Source of the DNA: Bacteroides congonensis
GTDB taxonomy: Bacteria > Bacteroidota > Bacteroidia > Bacteroidales > Bacteroidaceae
NCBI RefSeq assembly: GCF_900130125.1
Contig: NZ_FQXY01000011.1
Location: 558,001 to 622,000, forward strand
DNA: 64,000 nt
Direction: 5' to 3'
Shown here: positions 44,759 to 54,899 of the stretch, one piece after another
How the letters are laid out: the number at the start of each line of letters is the position of its first letter
Position numbering within the stretch: the first letter of the stretch is position 1
Notes under the pieces: model-generated
What the model was told of the DNA's origin: nothing
Database searches by the model: none
The model's input: the letters and a program-made list of their open reading frames with translations, nothing else
Program-made: the position numbers and the translations under genes

Positions 44759-45467
44759 ATGGCATCCGTTGGTTGCTGCCGTTGCAATTCTCTTGATAAT
44801 AGGAGGTTTGCTGTTTTTATCTGTACAGGATGAAACGGGGGTAGAAAAAAACATTAAAATAATTGCAGAAAAGAATCAGTTATACGTGCTGCCCGACAGC
44901 ACGAAAGTATGGATGCAGCCGGGCAGTTCGATCCGGTATGCAAAGGCATTTATGCAAGACAGAAGGGTGTGGCTGGAAGGAAATTCCTTGTTTGAAGTAC
45001 AAAAACATAAGGGCAGCACATTTCAGGTATATATAAACGATGCATTTATAGAGGTGAAAGGAACTTGCTTTTTGGTAAAGCAAGAAGACGCATATTGTAG
45101 CGAAGTAACTCTGTTCGAAGGTGAAATTGAATTTAATATTCCGTCTACCCGCCAAAAAACGGCAATGCTTCCCTTGCAAAAACTTACTTACAACTCGATG
45201 GATTCACAAACACAAATAGATAATATAGCCAATATCAGTTGGGAAAACGGGAGATACAACTTTAAGGATGTCCCGTTGGCTCAATTGATTCAAATCGTGA
45301 GCCGGATGTACCATACTGATATTCTTATGGAGGGAGTACATCGGGATGAAGTCTCGTTTAGCGGCAGTATTCATTATAATGAGTCTTTGGACAATGTTCT
45401 CAATAAGATTCGTTTCAGCTTGAATCTGAATATCCGGAAAGTAGATGACCGGTTCATTTTATACTAG
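44742..45467 (+). CDS. FecR-type anti-sigma factor, transmembrane/periplasmic part (split from its N-terminus by DNA inversion), PUL-B
   Basis: The open frame starts Leu-Val-His-Ile-Glu-Leu-Trp-His-Pro, followed by the membrane helix LVAAVAILLIIGGLLFLS. The periplasmic FecR domain (LPDSTKVWMQPGSSIRYAKAF, NSLFEVQKHKGSTFQVYIN, FIEVKGTCFLVKQ) is nearly a copy of the PUL-A one. No in-frame ATG precedes the helix; a TTG at 44769 is the only alternative start. The N-terminal part is on the other strand at 44353-44592. It lies 45 bp upstream of susC of PUL-B. Confidence 0.85.
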   Translation, partial: LVHIELWHPLVAAVAILLIIGGLLFLSVQDETGVEKNIKIIAEKNQLYVLPDSTKVWMQPGSSIRYAKAFMQDRRVWLEGNSLFEVQKHKGSTFQVYINDAFIEVKGTCFLVKQEDAYCSEVTLFEGEIEFNIPSTRQKTAMLPLQKLTYNSMDSQTQIDNIANISWENGRYNFKDVPLAQLIQIVSRMYHTDILMEGVHRDEVSFSGSIHYNESLDNVLNKIRFSLNLNIRKVDDRFILY

Positions 45468-45512
45468 CCTATTTTTTTATTAACCATATGTCTAATCAAA
45501 CTTAATTAAAGC

Positions 45513-48500
45513 ATGAGAAAATCACTCAGTTTTCAAAGTTGCGTACGATATTTCAAATGTATCGTGCTGGTTTTGCTTTTTTATCCGTTAACGGTCCTTG
45601 GAGCTCAGGGGCATATTACGGTAAAAGGACAGTCTATTACTATCAAGGAAGCTATTATGCTCATTGAAAAAAACAGTAATTATGTCTTTTTTTATAATGC
45701 AGCGGATTTGAAAAACATTCGACTGAAAAATGTCAATTGTTCGGGTACAATTGATAAGGTATTAAATGAAGTCTTTGCCAATACCGGAATCACCTGGCTG
45801 ATTCAAGGCAATGATGTTGTTTTGAAAGTGAGTAAAACGGAATCTGTCCAACAAGCCAAAAAAACGGAAATTGTGGGTGTCGTTACCGATGCGCGAACAG
45901 GAGAGGCTATCATTGGAGCGAGTGTCGCTATTGTGGGAACCACGACAGGTGTTATTACTGATATTGACGGTAAGTTTGTGATTCAGGCGAATCCGCAGGA
46001 TGTTCTGAAAGTATCGTATGTGGGATACACAACCAAAGAAGTGAAAGTTGGTAATCGGAAAGTGCTTGCCATTGATTTGTCGGAGGATGCACAGGCACTT
46101 GAAGAGGTTGTGGTGACAGCTTACGGAACAGGGCAGAAAAAGGCAAGTATGGTAGGTTCGGTGCAGGCTATCCGTCCGGCGGAATTGAAGGTTCCTTCAA
46201 CGAATCTTTCCAACTCATTTGCCGGTCGTTTGTCGGGTGTCGTTGCTGTCCAGCGTACCGGCCGTCCCGGAGCGGACGGTTCTGATTTCTGGATTCGGGG
46301 AATTTCAACCTTGAGCCAGGCTACGTCGCCTTTGATTATCATTGACGGGGTACAGGTATCTTCTGCCGATTTGAATGCATTGGATCCGGAAGTGATTGAC
46401 GGATTTTCCATCTTGAAGGATGCTACGGCTACGGCAATGTACGGAACTCGTGGTGCAAACGGGGTTATGATCGTCACTACTAAATCCGGACAGAATCTGG
46501 ACAAGCCGATTATAAATTTCCGTGTAGAGGGACAAGTCAGCCAACCTACCAAGACTCCTAAGTTCGTGGACGGAGCTACGTATATGGAACTGTTCAATGA
46601 AGCTGTGAAGAATGATGGCAGTCCGGACGTTTTGTATAGTCAGGATAAGATTAACGGGACGCGTATGAAACTGAATCCGTATGTCTTTCCGGATGTGAAC
46701 TGGTATGACGAGATGTTCAATAATGTGGCTTTCAATGAGAAAGTGAACTTTAACATCCGTGGCGGAGGAAAGAAGATTGATTATTTCTCAAGTATCTCGG
46801 TCAATCACGAATCGGGTATGCTGAAGAATCGTTCTAAGGACTTTTTCTCTTATAACAATAATATTGACGTGATGCGTTATGCTTTCCAGAACAATATTAA
46901 TGCATATCTCGGCAAGACATCCAAGTTGTCGGTGAGATTGAACGTACAACTTCGTGATTTGCGTGAGCCCAACCGCGGTATTGATGATATTTTTGCAGAT
47001 GCTATGAACTCAAGTCCGGTTGAAGCGCCCGTTTACTATGAACCGGACGGAACGACCAATCATGTGAAATGGGGTACTACCGACCGTTTGATTACGGCTT
47101 ATCAGGGGAATCCGGTTGCCCAGTTGGCTACGGGGTATAATGATACATTTGAAAGTACGGTTATCGCTGCTCTTGAGTTTGAACAGAAATTAGACTTTCT
47201 GACCAAGGGGCTTCGGTTTAAGGCATTGGGAACATTCAAGAACTGGTCGAAATCTGTCAATAAATATAGTGCCGAATGGAATAAATATTTGTTGGGGTCG
47301 TATGAACAGAATGAAGACGGTTCGTATAGCTACACCACGAACAGGGTAGGTAACGAAGTGTCAACCGACTTGAACAATACCATAGAAACGGCGGGAGATC
47401 GCCGGATTTATCTGGAAGCAATGGTTGATTATAACCGTACATTCGGAAAGCATGATGTGAATGCCATGTTGCTTTATAATCAGGACGAGCTTGTCAATAA
47501 TGTGCCGAGTGGCGATACAGGTAGTCAAAGGCTTATCAGCTCGCTGCCCAAACGTAAACAAGGTCTTGCCGGACGCCTTTCGTATGCATACGACGGAAAA
47601 TATATGGCGGAAGTCAATATGGGCTATAATGGTTCTGAGAATTTTGCGAAGGGACATCGCTGGGGATTTTTCCCTTCCATAGCGCTGGGATATAATATCA
47701 GTGAAGAAAGTTTCTTTGAACCTCTGCGTAAGGTTGTTACCAGTATGAAATTACGCGGCTCATGGGGATTGGTCGGTAATGACCAGATTGGCGGTGAAAG
47801 GTTTATTTATATGCCTACAATTAATCTGTCCGGTATGGGATTTACTACAGGTATTGACCAGAACTACGGATTGAGCGGCCCGGTTTATACCCGTTATGAA
47901 AATACTAATATCACTTGGGAGGTGGGAGAAAAGATTAACCTTGGTGTTGACTTGCAATTATTGAACAGCTTGAACATTGTTGTCGATATTTTCCGTGAGA
48001 CTCGTAGGGATATATTCCAGAAAAAAGGAACCATTCCTACTTATCTGGGAACCGGAACGACCGATGTGTTTGGTAATCTTGCCGAGATGAAAAATCAGGG
48101 ACTTGACTTCTCTATTGATTATAACAAGGCATTCAGCAAGGATTTCTATATGAATTTCAAGGGAACGTTTACTTACGCCCACAATGAAATTACTAAATAC
48201 GATGAAGCTCCTAAATATGCCTTCCAGTCGAAAGTCGGTCAGAGCGCCAATGTTAACCAGGGATATTTGTCGAACGGATTATTTTTAGATGAGGCTGAAA
48301 TTGACCGTTATAATCAGCAGATGGGGTCCACGCTGGGAGCAGGTGACATCAAATACCTCAATGTTTCGAATATGCATGGCTATGGAGATGATATAGTGGA
48401 CGTGGATGACTGGACATGGATTGGAAATCCTACGGTTCCTGAAATCGTATATGGTTTCGGTCCTTCGTTCAAATACAAAAACTGGGACTTTTCATTCTTC

Positions 48501-48911
48501 TTTCAGGGAGTAGCGAAAACGTCTTTGTTTATGAGTGGATTCCATCCTTTCGGTGATAACTCGTTGCGTAATGTGCTGCAATTTGTGGCAGATGACAGAT
48601 GGTCACCGACGAATCAGAATGTAGATGCGAAATATCCGCGTTTGACCCGTAAGACCAGTCTGAATAATACGAATCCCGGCAATTCCGGTCGTACATCTGA
48701 TTATTGGATGCGTGACGGTTCGTTCTTGAAACTGAAAAATATGGAAATTGGATATACATTTAAAAGAATGCGTTTCTATGTCAGCGGTTCCAACTTGTTG
48801 ACATTCTCAAAGTTTGATTTGTGGGATCCGGAACAGGGAGGCGGAAGCGGATTGAAATACCCAACACAACGTGTCTTTAATGTAGGTTTCCAAATGACTT
48901 TCAATAATTAA
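45513..48911 (+). CDS. SusC/RagA TonB-dependent transporter with STN signalling domain, PUL-B
   Basis: This 1132-residue protein has a signal peptide and an STN domain (about 25-105; TIKEAIMLIEKNSNYVFFYNAADLKN) almost identical in its core to that of PUL-A. The carboxypeptidase-regulatory-like domain (about 125-200), the TonB-box-like EEVVVTAYGTGQKK, plug and barrel follow. The C-terminus ends in an aromatic-rich beta-signal (VFNVGFQMTFNN). Plug and barrel diverge from the PUL-A copy, so ligand specificity probably differs while the signalling front end is conserved. It is followed by susD after 11 bp. Confidence 0.95.
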   Translation: MRKSLSFQSCVRYFKCIVLVLLFYPLTVLGAQGHITVKGQSITIKEAIMLIEKNSNYVFFYNAADLKNIRLKNVNCSGTIDKVLNEVFANTGITWLIQGNDVVLKVSKTESVQQAKKTEIVGVVTDARTGEAIIGASVAIVGTTTGVITDIDGKFVIQANPQDVLKVSYVGYTTKEVKVGNRKVLAIDLSEDAQALEEVVVTAYGTGQKKASMVGSVQAIRPAELKVPSTNLSNSFAGRLSGVVAVQRTGRPGADGSDFWIRGISTLSQATSPLIIIDGVQVSSADLNALDPEVIDGFSILKDATATAMYGTRGANGVMIVTTKSGQNLDKPIINFRVEGQVSQPTKTPKFVDGATYMELFNEAVKNDGSPDVLYSQDKINGTRMKLNPYVFPDVNWYDEMFNNVAFNEKVNFNIRGGGKKIDYFSSISVNHESGMLKNRSKDFFSYNNNIDVMRYAFQNNINAYLGKTSKLSVRLNVQLRDLREPNRGIDDIFADAMNSSPVEAPVYYEPDGTTNHVKWGTTDRLITAYQGNPVAQLATGYNDTFESTVIAALEFEQKLDFLTKGLRFKALGTFKNWSKSVNKYSAEWNKYLLGSYEQNEDGSYSYTTNRVGNEVSTDLNNTIETAGDRRIYLEAMVDYNRTFGKHDVNAMLLYNQDELVNNVPSGDTGSQRLISSLPKRKQGLAGRLSYAYDGKYMAEVNMGYNGSENFAKGHRWGFFPSIALGYNISEESFFEPLRKVVTSMKLRGSWGLVGNDQIGGERFIYMPTINLSGMGFTTGIDQNYGLSGPVYTRYENTNITWEVGEKINLGVDLQLLNSLNIVVDIFRETRRDIFQKKGTIPTYLGTGTTDVFGNLAEMKNQGLDFSIDYNKAFSKDFYMNFKGTFTYAHNEITKYDEAPKYAFQSKVGQSANVNQGYLSNGLFLDEAEIDRYNQQMGSTLGAGDIKYLNVSNMHGYGDDIVDVDDWTWIGNPTVPEIVYGFGPSFKYKNWDFSFFFQGVAKTSLFMSGFHPFGDNSLRNVLQFVADDRWSPTNQNVDAKYPRLTRKTSLNNTNPGNSGRTSDYWMRDGSFLKLKNMEIGYTFKRMRFYVSGSNLLTFSKFDLWDPEQGGGSGLKYPTQRVFNVGFQMTFNN

Positions 48912-48922
48912 ATTTACATAGT

Positions 48923-50827
48923 ATGAAAAATATAATAAAATATCTGTTTTTAGCATTGTTTGCGGGAACTGTAATGGTGTCCTGTGATTTTCTGGATGTG
49001 GTACCGGCGGAAAAAGCCAGTGATAAAGATGCTTTTTCCAGTCCTAAAGCGGCGGAAAGGTTTCTGTATTCATGTTATGGATATATACCGCAGATTAATA
49101 AGGTGCAGAATTGCCTGGATTTCAGTGGAGATGAGATTATAAGTCCTTTTACCCAGGAAGCGTACGTGAAATTTGCCGAAGGTGTTTATACTTCGGGAAA
49201 TTTGATTATCAGTTATTGGAACGATTTGTTTCTAGGTATCCGCCAATGTTATTTGTTGAAGCAGAATATAAATTCTGTTCCCCGCATTGATCAGGCAACT
49301 ATAGACAGTTATGTGGCTCAGGCTGATTTTCTGATCGCTTATTTTCATATGCTGTTGATTAAATGCTACGGTCCGGTCGTGTTAGTGAAGGAATTGCCGG
49401 TTCTGGATACTCCAAAAGATAATTTATTGGGACGTACCTCTTATGAGGAGTGTGTGCAGTGGACTTGTGATATGTTTGACAGTGCTGCCGGAAGACTGCC
49501 GGCTACCCGGACGGGATCGGAGTATGGTCTTGCAACCAGTGTAGCTGCCAAAGCTCTTAAAGCCAGATTGTTGCTTTATGCAGCTTCTCCCTTGTTCAAT
49601 GGTAATACGGAATATTACAGTGACTTTGTCGGCACGGATGGTAGTCCGTTGATGCCTCTTTCTTATGATGAGAATAAGTGGAAAAAGGCTGCGGATGCCG
49701 CACTTGAAGCGATTAATCTGGCTGAGTCTAACGGGCATAGTTTATACGAAATGAACGAAGGGGATTTGAGCGGCTATCCCGAACCTCAGGATTTGACACA
49801 GCGTACGATGCGTTTTATATTTATGGATAAGGACAACTCAAAAGAGGTGTTGATGGCCGAGACGCGTAAAGCGGGTGCATATGGCTTGCAAGCTAAATCC
49901 TTGCCTTATCTGAGTGATGGTTCCTGGAATGGTGTTGCGCCGACTTTGACTATGGTGGAGCGTTTTTATACGAAAAACGGACTTCCGATTGACGAAGATC
50001 CCGAATTTGATTATCAGAATCGGTTCTCGGTAGTTCCGTTCCCCGATGATGCTACTTATGGCGAAGGACAAACTTTGAAAATGAATATTGACCGTGAACC
50101 TCGTTTTTATGCCTGGATTGCATTTCAGAATGGTTATTATGAATGCCAGGCAGAGTCTAAGGAGAATGCTTATGTAGCGAAAGCCGAGCGTGCGGAAGGC
50201 AAGAAATGGTTGACGGATTTTACGGAACAGGGAAATTGCGGCAAGCAGGGTAGAAATAATAACTACTCAAAAACCGGATACTTGAATAAAAAAGGTGTTC
50301 ATCCGGGAGTGGCTGCTTCCAAGTCGCAGAAAGATCCTTCCAAGGATTATCCATGGCCGGTCATTCGTCTGGCGGAATTGTATCTGAACTATGCGGAAGC
50401 ATGTATCGCTTATGATAAAGAAGGCTATCTTGAGAAGGGAATGGAGAAATTGGATAAAGTGCGCCAGCGTGCCGGACTTCTTTCTGTCAAGGATTCCTGG
50501 AAGAATGCGAAGAATCCTATAGTGAGCTATACGGGCAATGGTGGCCTGAACGGCAAATTGACTGAAATTGTAAGGCAGGAGAGAATGATAGAGCTTTATC
50601 TGGAACAGCAGAACTTCTGGGATATTCGTCGTTGGAAACTGGGGGACAAGTATTTTAATGTGCCGGTAAAGGGTATGAATATTGATGCTACGGATATTAA
50701 TGGCTTTGCTACTGTGAAAACTCTTCCTGACGTGCGCAATTTTGATACTCCGCGCCAGTATTTGTTGCCGATCCCGGCTGAAGAGGTGAGCAAGAATCCT
50801 AATATGGTGCAGAATCCTAATTATTAA
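48923..50827 (+). CDS. SusD/RagB-family glycan-binding lipoprotein, PUL-B
   Basis: This 634-residue protein has a lipobox Cys at about residue 21 (VMVSCDFLDVVPAEKASD). Helical TPR units and the C-terminal RQERMIELYLEQQNFWDIRRWKLGDKYFN motif follow. It is the partner lid of the PUL-B SusC. N-terminal residues match the PUL-A SusD (CD[YF]LDVVP), but the body is divergent, as expected for a different ligand. Confidence 0.95.
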   Translation: MKNIIKYLFLALFAGTVMVSCDFLDVVPAEKASDKDAFSSPKAAERFLYSCYGYIPQINKVQNCLDFSGDEIISPFTQEAYVKFAEGVYTSGNLIISYWNDLFLGIRQCYLLKQNINSVPRIDQATIDSYVAQADFLIAYFHMLLIKCYGPVVLVKELPVLDTPKDNLLGRTSYEECVQWTCDMFDSAAGRLPATRTGSEYGLATSVAAKALKARLLLYAASPLFNGNTEYYSDFVGTDGSPLMPLSYDENKWKKAADAALEAINLAESNGHSLYEMNEGDLSGYPEPQDLTQRTMRFIFMDKDNSKEVLMAETRKAGAYGLQAKSLPYLSDGSWNGVAPTLTMVERFYTKNGLPIDEDPEFDYQNRFSVVPFPDDATYGEGQTLKMNIDREPRFYAWIAFQNGYYECQAESKENAYVAKAERAEGKKWLTDFTEQGNCGKQGRNNNYSKTGYLNKKGVHPGVAASKSQKDPSKDYPWPVIRLAELYLNYAEACIAYDKEGYLEKGMEKLDKVRQRAGLLSVKDSWKNAKNPIVSYTGNGGLNGKLTEIVRQERMIELYLEQQNFWDIRRWKLGDKYFNVPVKGMNIDATDINGFATVKTLPDVRNFDTPRQYLLPIPAEEVSKNPNMVQNPNY

Positions 50828-50839
50828 TTAAATTTTAGC

Positions 50840-51718
50840 ATGACTGTTATGAAGAAAAATATTTTTTTATTGGTTGTCACTCTACTCTTGGCTGGGTTCG
50901 CTGGTTGCAGTGACGAAGATACAAAGTCTGTTGTTCCTTCTGATGTGATTGATTTAAGTGCCGATACTCAAGATAAGCCCGGTTATATTGTGCTTCGTTG
51001 GGTTACGCCTGATGATAATACAATCAGATATATAAAGGTATCCTATTATGATTATTTATTGGAACAGGATGTGGTGAGGCTGGCAAGTGTTTATGCGGAT
51101 AGTGTGTTGATTCCGGATACGCGTAAAAAGTTCGGAGAATATGAATTTAAGGTACGGTCTTATAGTGAAACGGGTGATGCGGGAAATGTCCAGACAATCA
51201 AGGCTGTTTCGGAACCGGCTAAGGTGCAAATTGTGTTTGGAGAGTCCAGACAATTGGCATTGACCGAGGAGCAGTTGTCGACGAATGCTCAGGAAGCCTC
51301 GGAGGGACCTATAGCGAATCTCATTGACGGGAATACCGGCTCTTATTTTCATACAGCCTGGAGCGGGACTGTTCCTGCGTCTCCTCACTGGTTCCAGATA
51401 GATACAAAAAAAGAAATCACTTACTTTAAGTATGAGTCGGTGGCACGCAATGGAAACAATATTCCTGATGATGTGGATATTATGGGTAGCAATGACGGAG
51501 TCAATTTTGAGTTGATTGAGAATCTCACAAAGGCTAAGAATGGAATGTTGATGAGTACAACTCCATATATGTCTCCTGTTTTGGGAGATAATTCCAAGCC
51601 CTATCGTTATATACGCTATTCGGTAAACCATACAAATACAGGTTCTGTCTTTTTCAGTATGGCGGAATTTAAATTATTTGAGGTTAATGCAAGTGTTGTT
51701 GATCCTGAAGCTGATTAG
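50840..51718 (+). CDS. Surface lipoprotein with FN3-like and F5/8C (CBM32-like) domains, PUL-B
   Basis: This 292-residue protein has a lipobox Cys at about residue 23 (AGFAGC). An FN3-like domain follows (about 35-130; PGYIVLRWVTPDDNTIRYIKVSYYD), and then a discoidin/CBM32-like domain (about 140-285; LIDGNTGSYFHTAWSGTVPASPHWFQIDT, YRYIRYSVNHTN). By position it is the surface glycan-binding protein of PUL-B, analogous to the protein at 32924-34351 but of different architecture. A second ATG three codons in is an equally good start. Confidence 0.8.
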   Translation: MTVMKKNIFLLVVTLLLAGFAGCSDEDTKSVVPSDVIDLSADTQDKPGYIVLRWVTPDDNTIRYIKVSYYDYLLEQDVVRLASVYADSVLIPDTRKKFGEYEFKVRSYSETGDAGNVQTIKAVSEPAKVQIVFGESRQLALTEEQLSTNAQEASEGPIANLIDGNTGSYFHTAWSGTVPASPHWFQIDTKKEITYFKYESVARNGNNIPDDVDIMGSNDGVNFELIENLTKAKNGMLMSTTPYMSPVLGDNSKPYRYIRYSVNHTNTGSVFFSMAEFKLFEVNASVVDPEAD

Positions 51719-51778
51719 CGGGAAGCGTAGCATGCAGAGATTGAAATAATCGGATAGATTTTGTCTTGCAGACAAATC

Positions 51779-51833
51779 AGGCGGAAATATGAATATTTCT
51801 TTTCAGGGATAATATTGGATTTCCGCCTTTTTT
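51779..51833 (+). terminator. Terminator-like hairpin upstream of the PUL-B M60 gene
   Basis: Perfect 10-bp arms (51779-51788 and 51819-51828) are followed by six T. It ends 45 bp before the M60 ATG and would separate or dampen expression of the peptidase relative to susCD. Confidence 0.75.
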
Positions 51834-51877
51834 ATGGGTGTTTTGAATAAAGTTACATAATAATAAGATTTCGGCAA

Positions 51878-54748
51878 ATGGTAAACAGTCATATAAAAAA
51901 ATGTTTATTTGTCTTTTTCATACTTGTACATTGGGCAGTTGCTTTTTCTTGTACAAGTGATGATGAGGCGCTGGAGGTGGTCGAGTTGTCCGTTAATAAG
52001 GAAGTGGTGGACTTCAAATGTGAAGCCGGCACGCAGAACATAACGGTTTCGACGAATGCTCCGATTTGGGAGGCTACGGCGGATAAGAGCTGGTGTACGC
52101 TTTCTGTGGCAGGAAAGATTCTGAAAATTTTCGTAGACGAAAGTGAAGAAAGATTGGTGCGTGAGGCTGTCATAACAATAACGGCGGAAGGCCTGAAAAA
52201 GACGGTTAAAGTTCGTCAGTTGGGATATGAGCCTGCTATATTGATTGATACAAACGTATTTGAAGTGGAAGTCATCGGGAAGGAGATTTTTTTCAATGTC
52301 ACTACCAATGTGGAGGTAAATGCCGGGTTTCCTGATTGGATTTCTGAAAAAGTAAAATCCCGTGCACCGGAAATGGTGACATCAACTCATGCTTATGTGG
52401 TGAAAAGCAGTACATTGGATGAAAAGAGAGAGGGAACTATTGTTTTTACGGAAGTTTTGCCGGAAGGGGCTTCGGAAGAAAGTACTCCCGCTTCTGCTTC
52501 GGTTTTGATTGTACAGCACGGTCTGAATGAATATAATGGCGGTGCGGGAGAAGATATAGAAGGGGATATCAAAGTGAAAGTTGTGAGTGGTACTGATACT
52601 TCCCATCAGGGGGAAGATGCTATCGGAAAGTCTTTTGACGGTGATTATACTACGTTGTATCATTCGAGCTGGTCTAATGGCGGAGCGAATTATTTCCCAA
52701 TTACGCTGACCTATAATTTTGCGGAAGCGTCTGATGTGGATTATCTGATTTATTATCCCCGTTCGTCAGGGTATAATGGTAATTTTAAGGAGGTGGAAAT
52801 TCAGTATTCGGAGGATGGAAATGTATTTACGAAGTTGCTTGACAAGGATTTTGAGGGGGCGGCGACAGCTGCCAGAGTCACTTTTGACAATACGGTTCGG
52901 GCTAAGTCTTTCCGTTTTATCGTGAAAAGCGGTGCGGGAGACGGTCAGGGATTTGCTTCCTGTGCCGAAATGGAGTTCTATGCCAAGAATCTGAATGCTT
53001 TTGATTATTCCACTCTTTTTGAGGATGAAACGTGTAGCAACCTGAAAGCGGGAATCACGGAAGCGGATATCGAGAATTGTAAATATCCTTTTTTCAAGAA
53101 TCTGGCGTATTATATGCTCAAGGATAAGTATGACAGAAACTTCCGTGTGGCAGACTATAAGGCGTTTCCAAATCCGGATATCCAGTCGGAAACCCACAAG
53201 ACGAATCCGTACAGCCTTCTTGATAATCCGACGGGAATCTCGGTGAAAGAAGGAGAGACTCTGGTAGTAATGGTGGGCGATACATACGGACAGAACGTCG
53301 GAATGAAGGTACAGAATCTGGACGCACCGGGAGGTGACGGTTTCGGAGGAGTTACGTATCCGTTGTATCAAGGCATTAATAAGTTGACAATGACTGGAAA
53401 GGGACTGGTGTATGTGATGTATCATACCAAGACATTGGAAGAGGCGGAAACGGCACGGCCTGTTAAGATTCATTTTGCTTCGGGCACGGTGAACGGTTAT
53501 TTTGATTCGCAGAATGTAGAGCATCGGGGGCGTTGGAGTGAATTGCTGGGTAAAGCTACGGACAAATATTTTGATGTGGTGGGACGGTATGCGCATCTGA
53601 CATTTGAGACCAATGACTTCAGGAAGTATGCTGCTACAAACGGTAATGAATTGATTGATCTTTATGATAAGATTGCTCACAGTGAAATGCAACTTCTCGG
53701 CTTGGAGAAATATGGCAAGATGTTCGGGAACAGAATCTATCTCAATGTCATGTATCACTCTTTTATGTACGCAACTGCTTATCATACGGCTTATAATCAG
53801 ACGACTATGGGAGATGTGTGTGATCCTGATGTCTTGAAAACTACCGGCTGCTGGGGGCCTGCTCACGAAATCGGGCATTGCAACCAGACTCGTCCGGGGA
53901 TCAAGTGGATAGGACTGACGGAGGTGACTAATAATATCATGTCCGAGTATGTGCAGACCACGGTTTTCGGCCAACCTTCCCGAATACAGACCGAGGATAT
54001 GGGAGCGGTTTACCGTAACAGGTATTCGAAGGCATGGAACGGCATTATTGTTCCGAAAGCTTCTCATGCTGATTTTACAAATCTGGATGATTCGAATGAT
54101 GTGTTTTGCAAGTTGGTGCCTTTCTGGCAATTGGAACTTTACTTTGGTAAGGTACTTGGACTGACTCCTCTTCAGCAGTCGGACTGTGGCGGCTTTTATC
54201 CGGAGGTTTTCGAGTATGCCCGTACCAAAGATTATAGCGGCATGAGTGAAGGGGAAATCCAATTGGATTTCGTGTATAATTGTTGTGTGGCAGCCCGGTT
54301 GAATTTGCTTGATTTCTTTGAAAAATGGGGATTTCTGACTCCAGTGGACAGGCTGATTGAAGATTATGATACGAAAACCTTGAAAGTGACTGAAGGTATG
54401 GTGGATGCACTGAAGAAGAAAGTGGAGAGTCTGGGATATAGTAAATTGCAGGATACAGCCCTTGAATATATATCGGATAATACATGGGAACTGTACAAGA
54501 CCAAGCCACAGGTTATACCTGGAGCAAGTGCAACCCGAAGCGGCAATACCATTACAATAAAGAATTGGCAGAATGTAGTGGTTTATGAAGTGAGGGATGA
54601 GGCGGATAATCTTGTCTTTGTTTCTAGTGGTGAAACGACACCTTCTGCTACCGATATGTTTACGCTTTCCGGTAACTGGAATGATGGTTATAAACTTTAT
54701 GCTGTTTCGGCAGCAGGCAAACGGACTGGGATTCTGGTTGCCAATTGA
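51878..54748 (+). CDS. M60-like (enhancin-type) metallopeptidase lipoprotein, PUL-B
   Basis: This 956-residue protein has a signal peptide with Cys near residue 25. Two BACON-like domains (about 35-115 and 120-215) are followed by a CBM32-like module (about 230-370; SSWSNGGANYFPITLTYNF) and the M60-like domain with His663-Glu664-Ile-Gly-His667 (GCWGPAHEIGHCNQTRPGIKW). A small C-terminal domain follows. It is more divergent than the two PUL-A M60 proteins: different residues after the zinc motif and an inserted stretch around TTVFGQPSRIQTED. It may therefore cut a different glycopeptide. It is the last enzyme gene of PUL-B, before the second sigma gene. Confidence 0.87.
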   Translation: MVNSHIKKCLFVFFILVHWAVAFSCTSDDEALEVVELSVNKEVVDFKCEAGTQNITVSTNAPIWEATADKSWCTLSVAGKILKIFVDESEERLVREAVITITAEGLKKTVKVRQLGYEPAILIDTNVFEVEVIGKEIFFNVTTNVEVNAGFPDWISEKVKSRAPEMVTSTHAYVVKSSTLDEKREGTIVFTEVLPEGASEESTPASASVLIVQHGLNEYNGGAGEDIEGDIKVKVVSGTDTSHQGEDAIGKSFDGDYTTLYHSSWSNGGANYFPITLTYNFAEASDVDYLIYYPRSSGYNGNFKEVEIQYSEDGNVFTKLLDKDFEGAATAARVTFDNTVRAKSFRFIVKSGAGDGQGFASCAEMEFYAKNLNAFDYSTLFEDETCSNLKAGITEADIENCKYPFFKNLAYYMLKDKYDRNFRVADYKAFPNPDIQSETHKTNPYSLLDNPTGISVKEGETLVVMVGDTYGQNVGMKVQNLDAPGGDGFGGVTYPLYQGINKLTMTGKGLVYVMYHTKTLEEAETARPVKIHFASGTVNGYFDSQNVEHRGRWSELLGKATDKYFDVVGRYAHLTFETNDFRKYAATNGNELIDLYDKIAHSEMQLLGLEKYGKMFGNRIYLNVMYHSFMYATAYHTAYNQTTMGDVCDPDVLKTTGCWGPAHEIGHCNQTRPGIKWIGLTEVTNNIMSEYVQTTVFGQPSRIQTEDMGAVYRNRYSKAWNGIIVPKASHADFTNLDDSNDVFCKLVPFWQLELYFGKVLGLTPLQQSDCGGFYPEVFEYARTKDYSGMSEGEIQLDFVYNCCVAARLNLLDFFEKWGFLTPVDRLIEDYDTKTLKVTEGMVDALKKKVESLGYSKLQDTALEYISDNTWELYKTKPQVIPGASATRSGNTITIKNWQNVVVYEVRDEADNLVFVSSGETTPSATDMFTLSGNWNDGYKLYAVSAAGKRTGILVAN

Positions 54749-54764
54749 CTGATGTTATAAATTT

Positions 54765-54832
54765 TGCCATAGATTGATACAAGGCTGTTTTTTCGGATAA
54801 CTGTGACGGCTGTGTTAATCTATGGCATTTTT
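54765..54832 (+). terminator. Terminator after the PUL-B M60 gene
   Basis: Perfect 11-bp arms (54765-54775 and 54817-54827) are followed by five T. It separates PUL-B from the second sigma gene. Confidence 0.75.
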
Positions 54833-54868
54833 CATGCTTTTTATAGATGTAGTTCTCGGTAAAAATAT

Positions 54869-54876
54869 TATCTTTG
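54869..54876 (+). promoter_or_regulatory. -7 box of the second ECF sigma gene
   Basis: TATCTTTG matches TAnnTTTG, 24 bp before the preferred ATG at 54900. It supports that start over the longer frame beginning at 54822. Confidence 0.6.
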
Positions 54877-54899
54877 TGTACAGCAAGATTTTATACAAT

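Noticed and set aside
52766..54262. 498-codon minus-strand ORF
   Set aside because: It is antisense to the well-supported M60 peptidase gene, shows no domain, and is a frame shadow.
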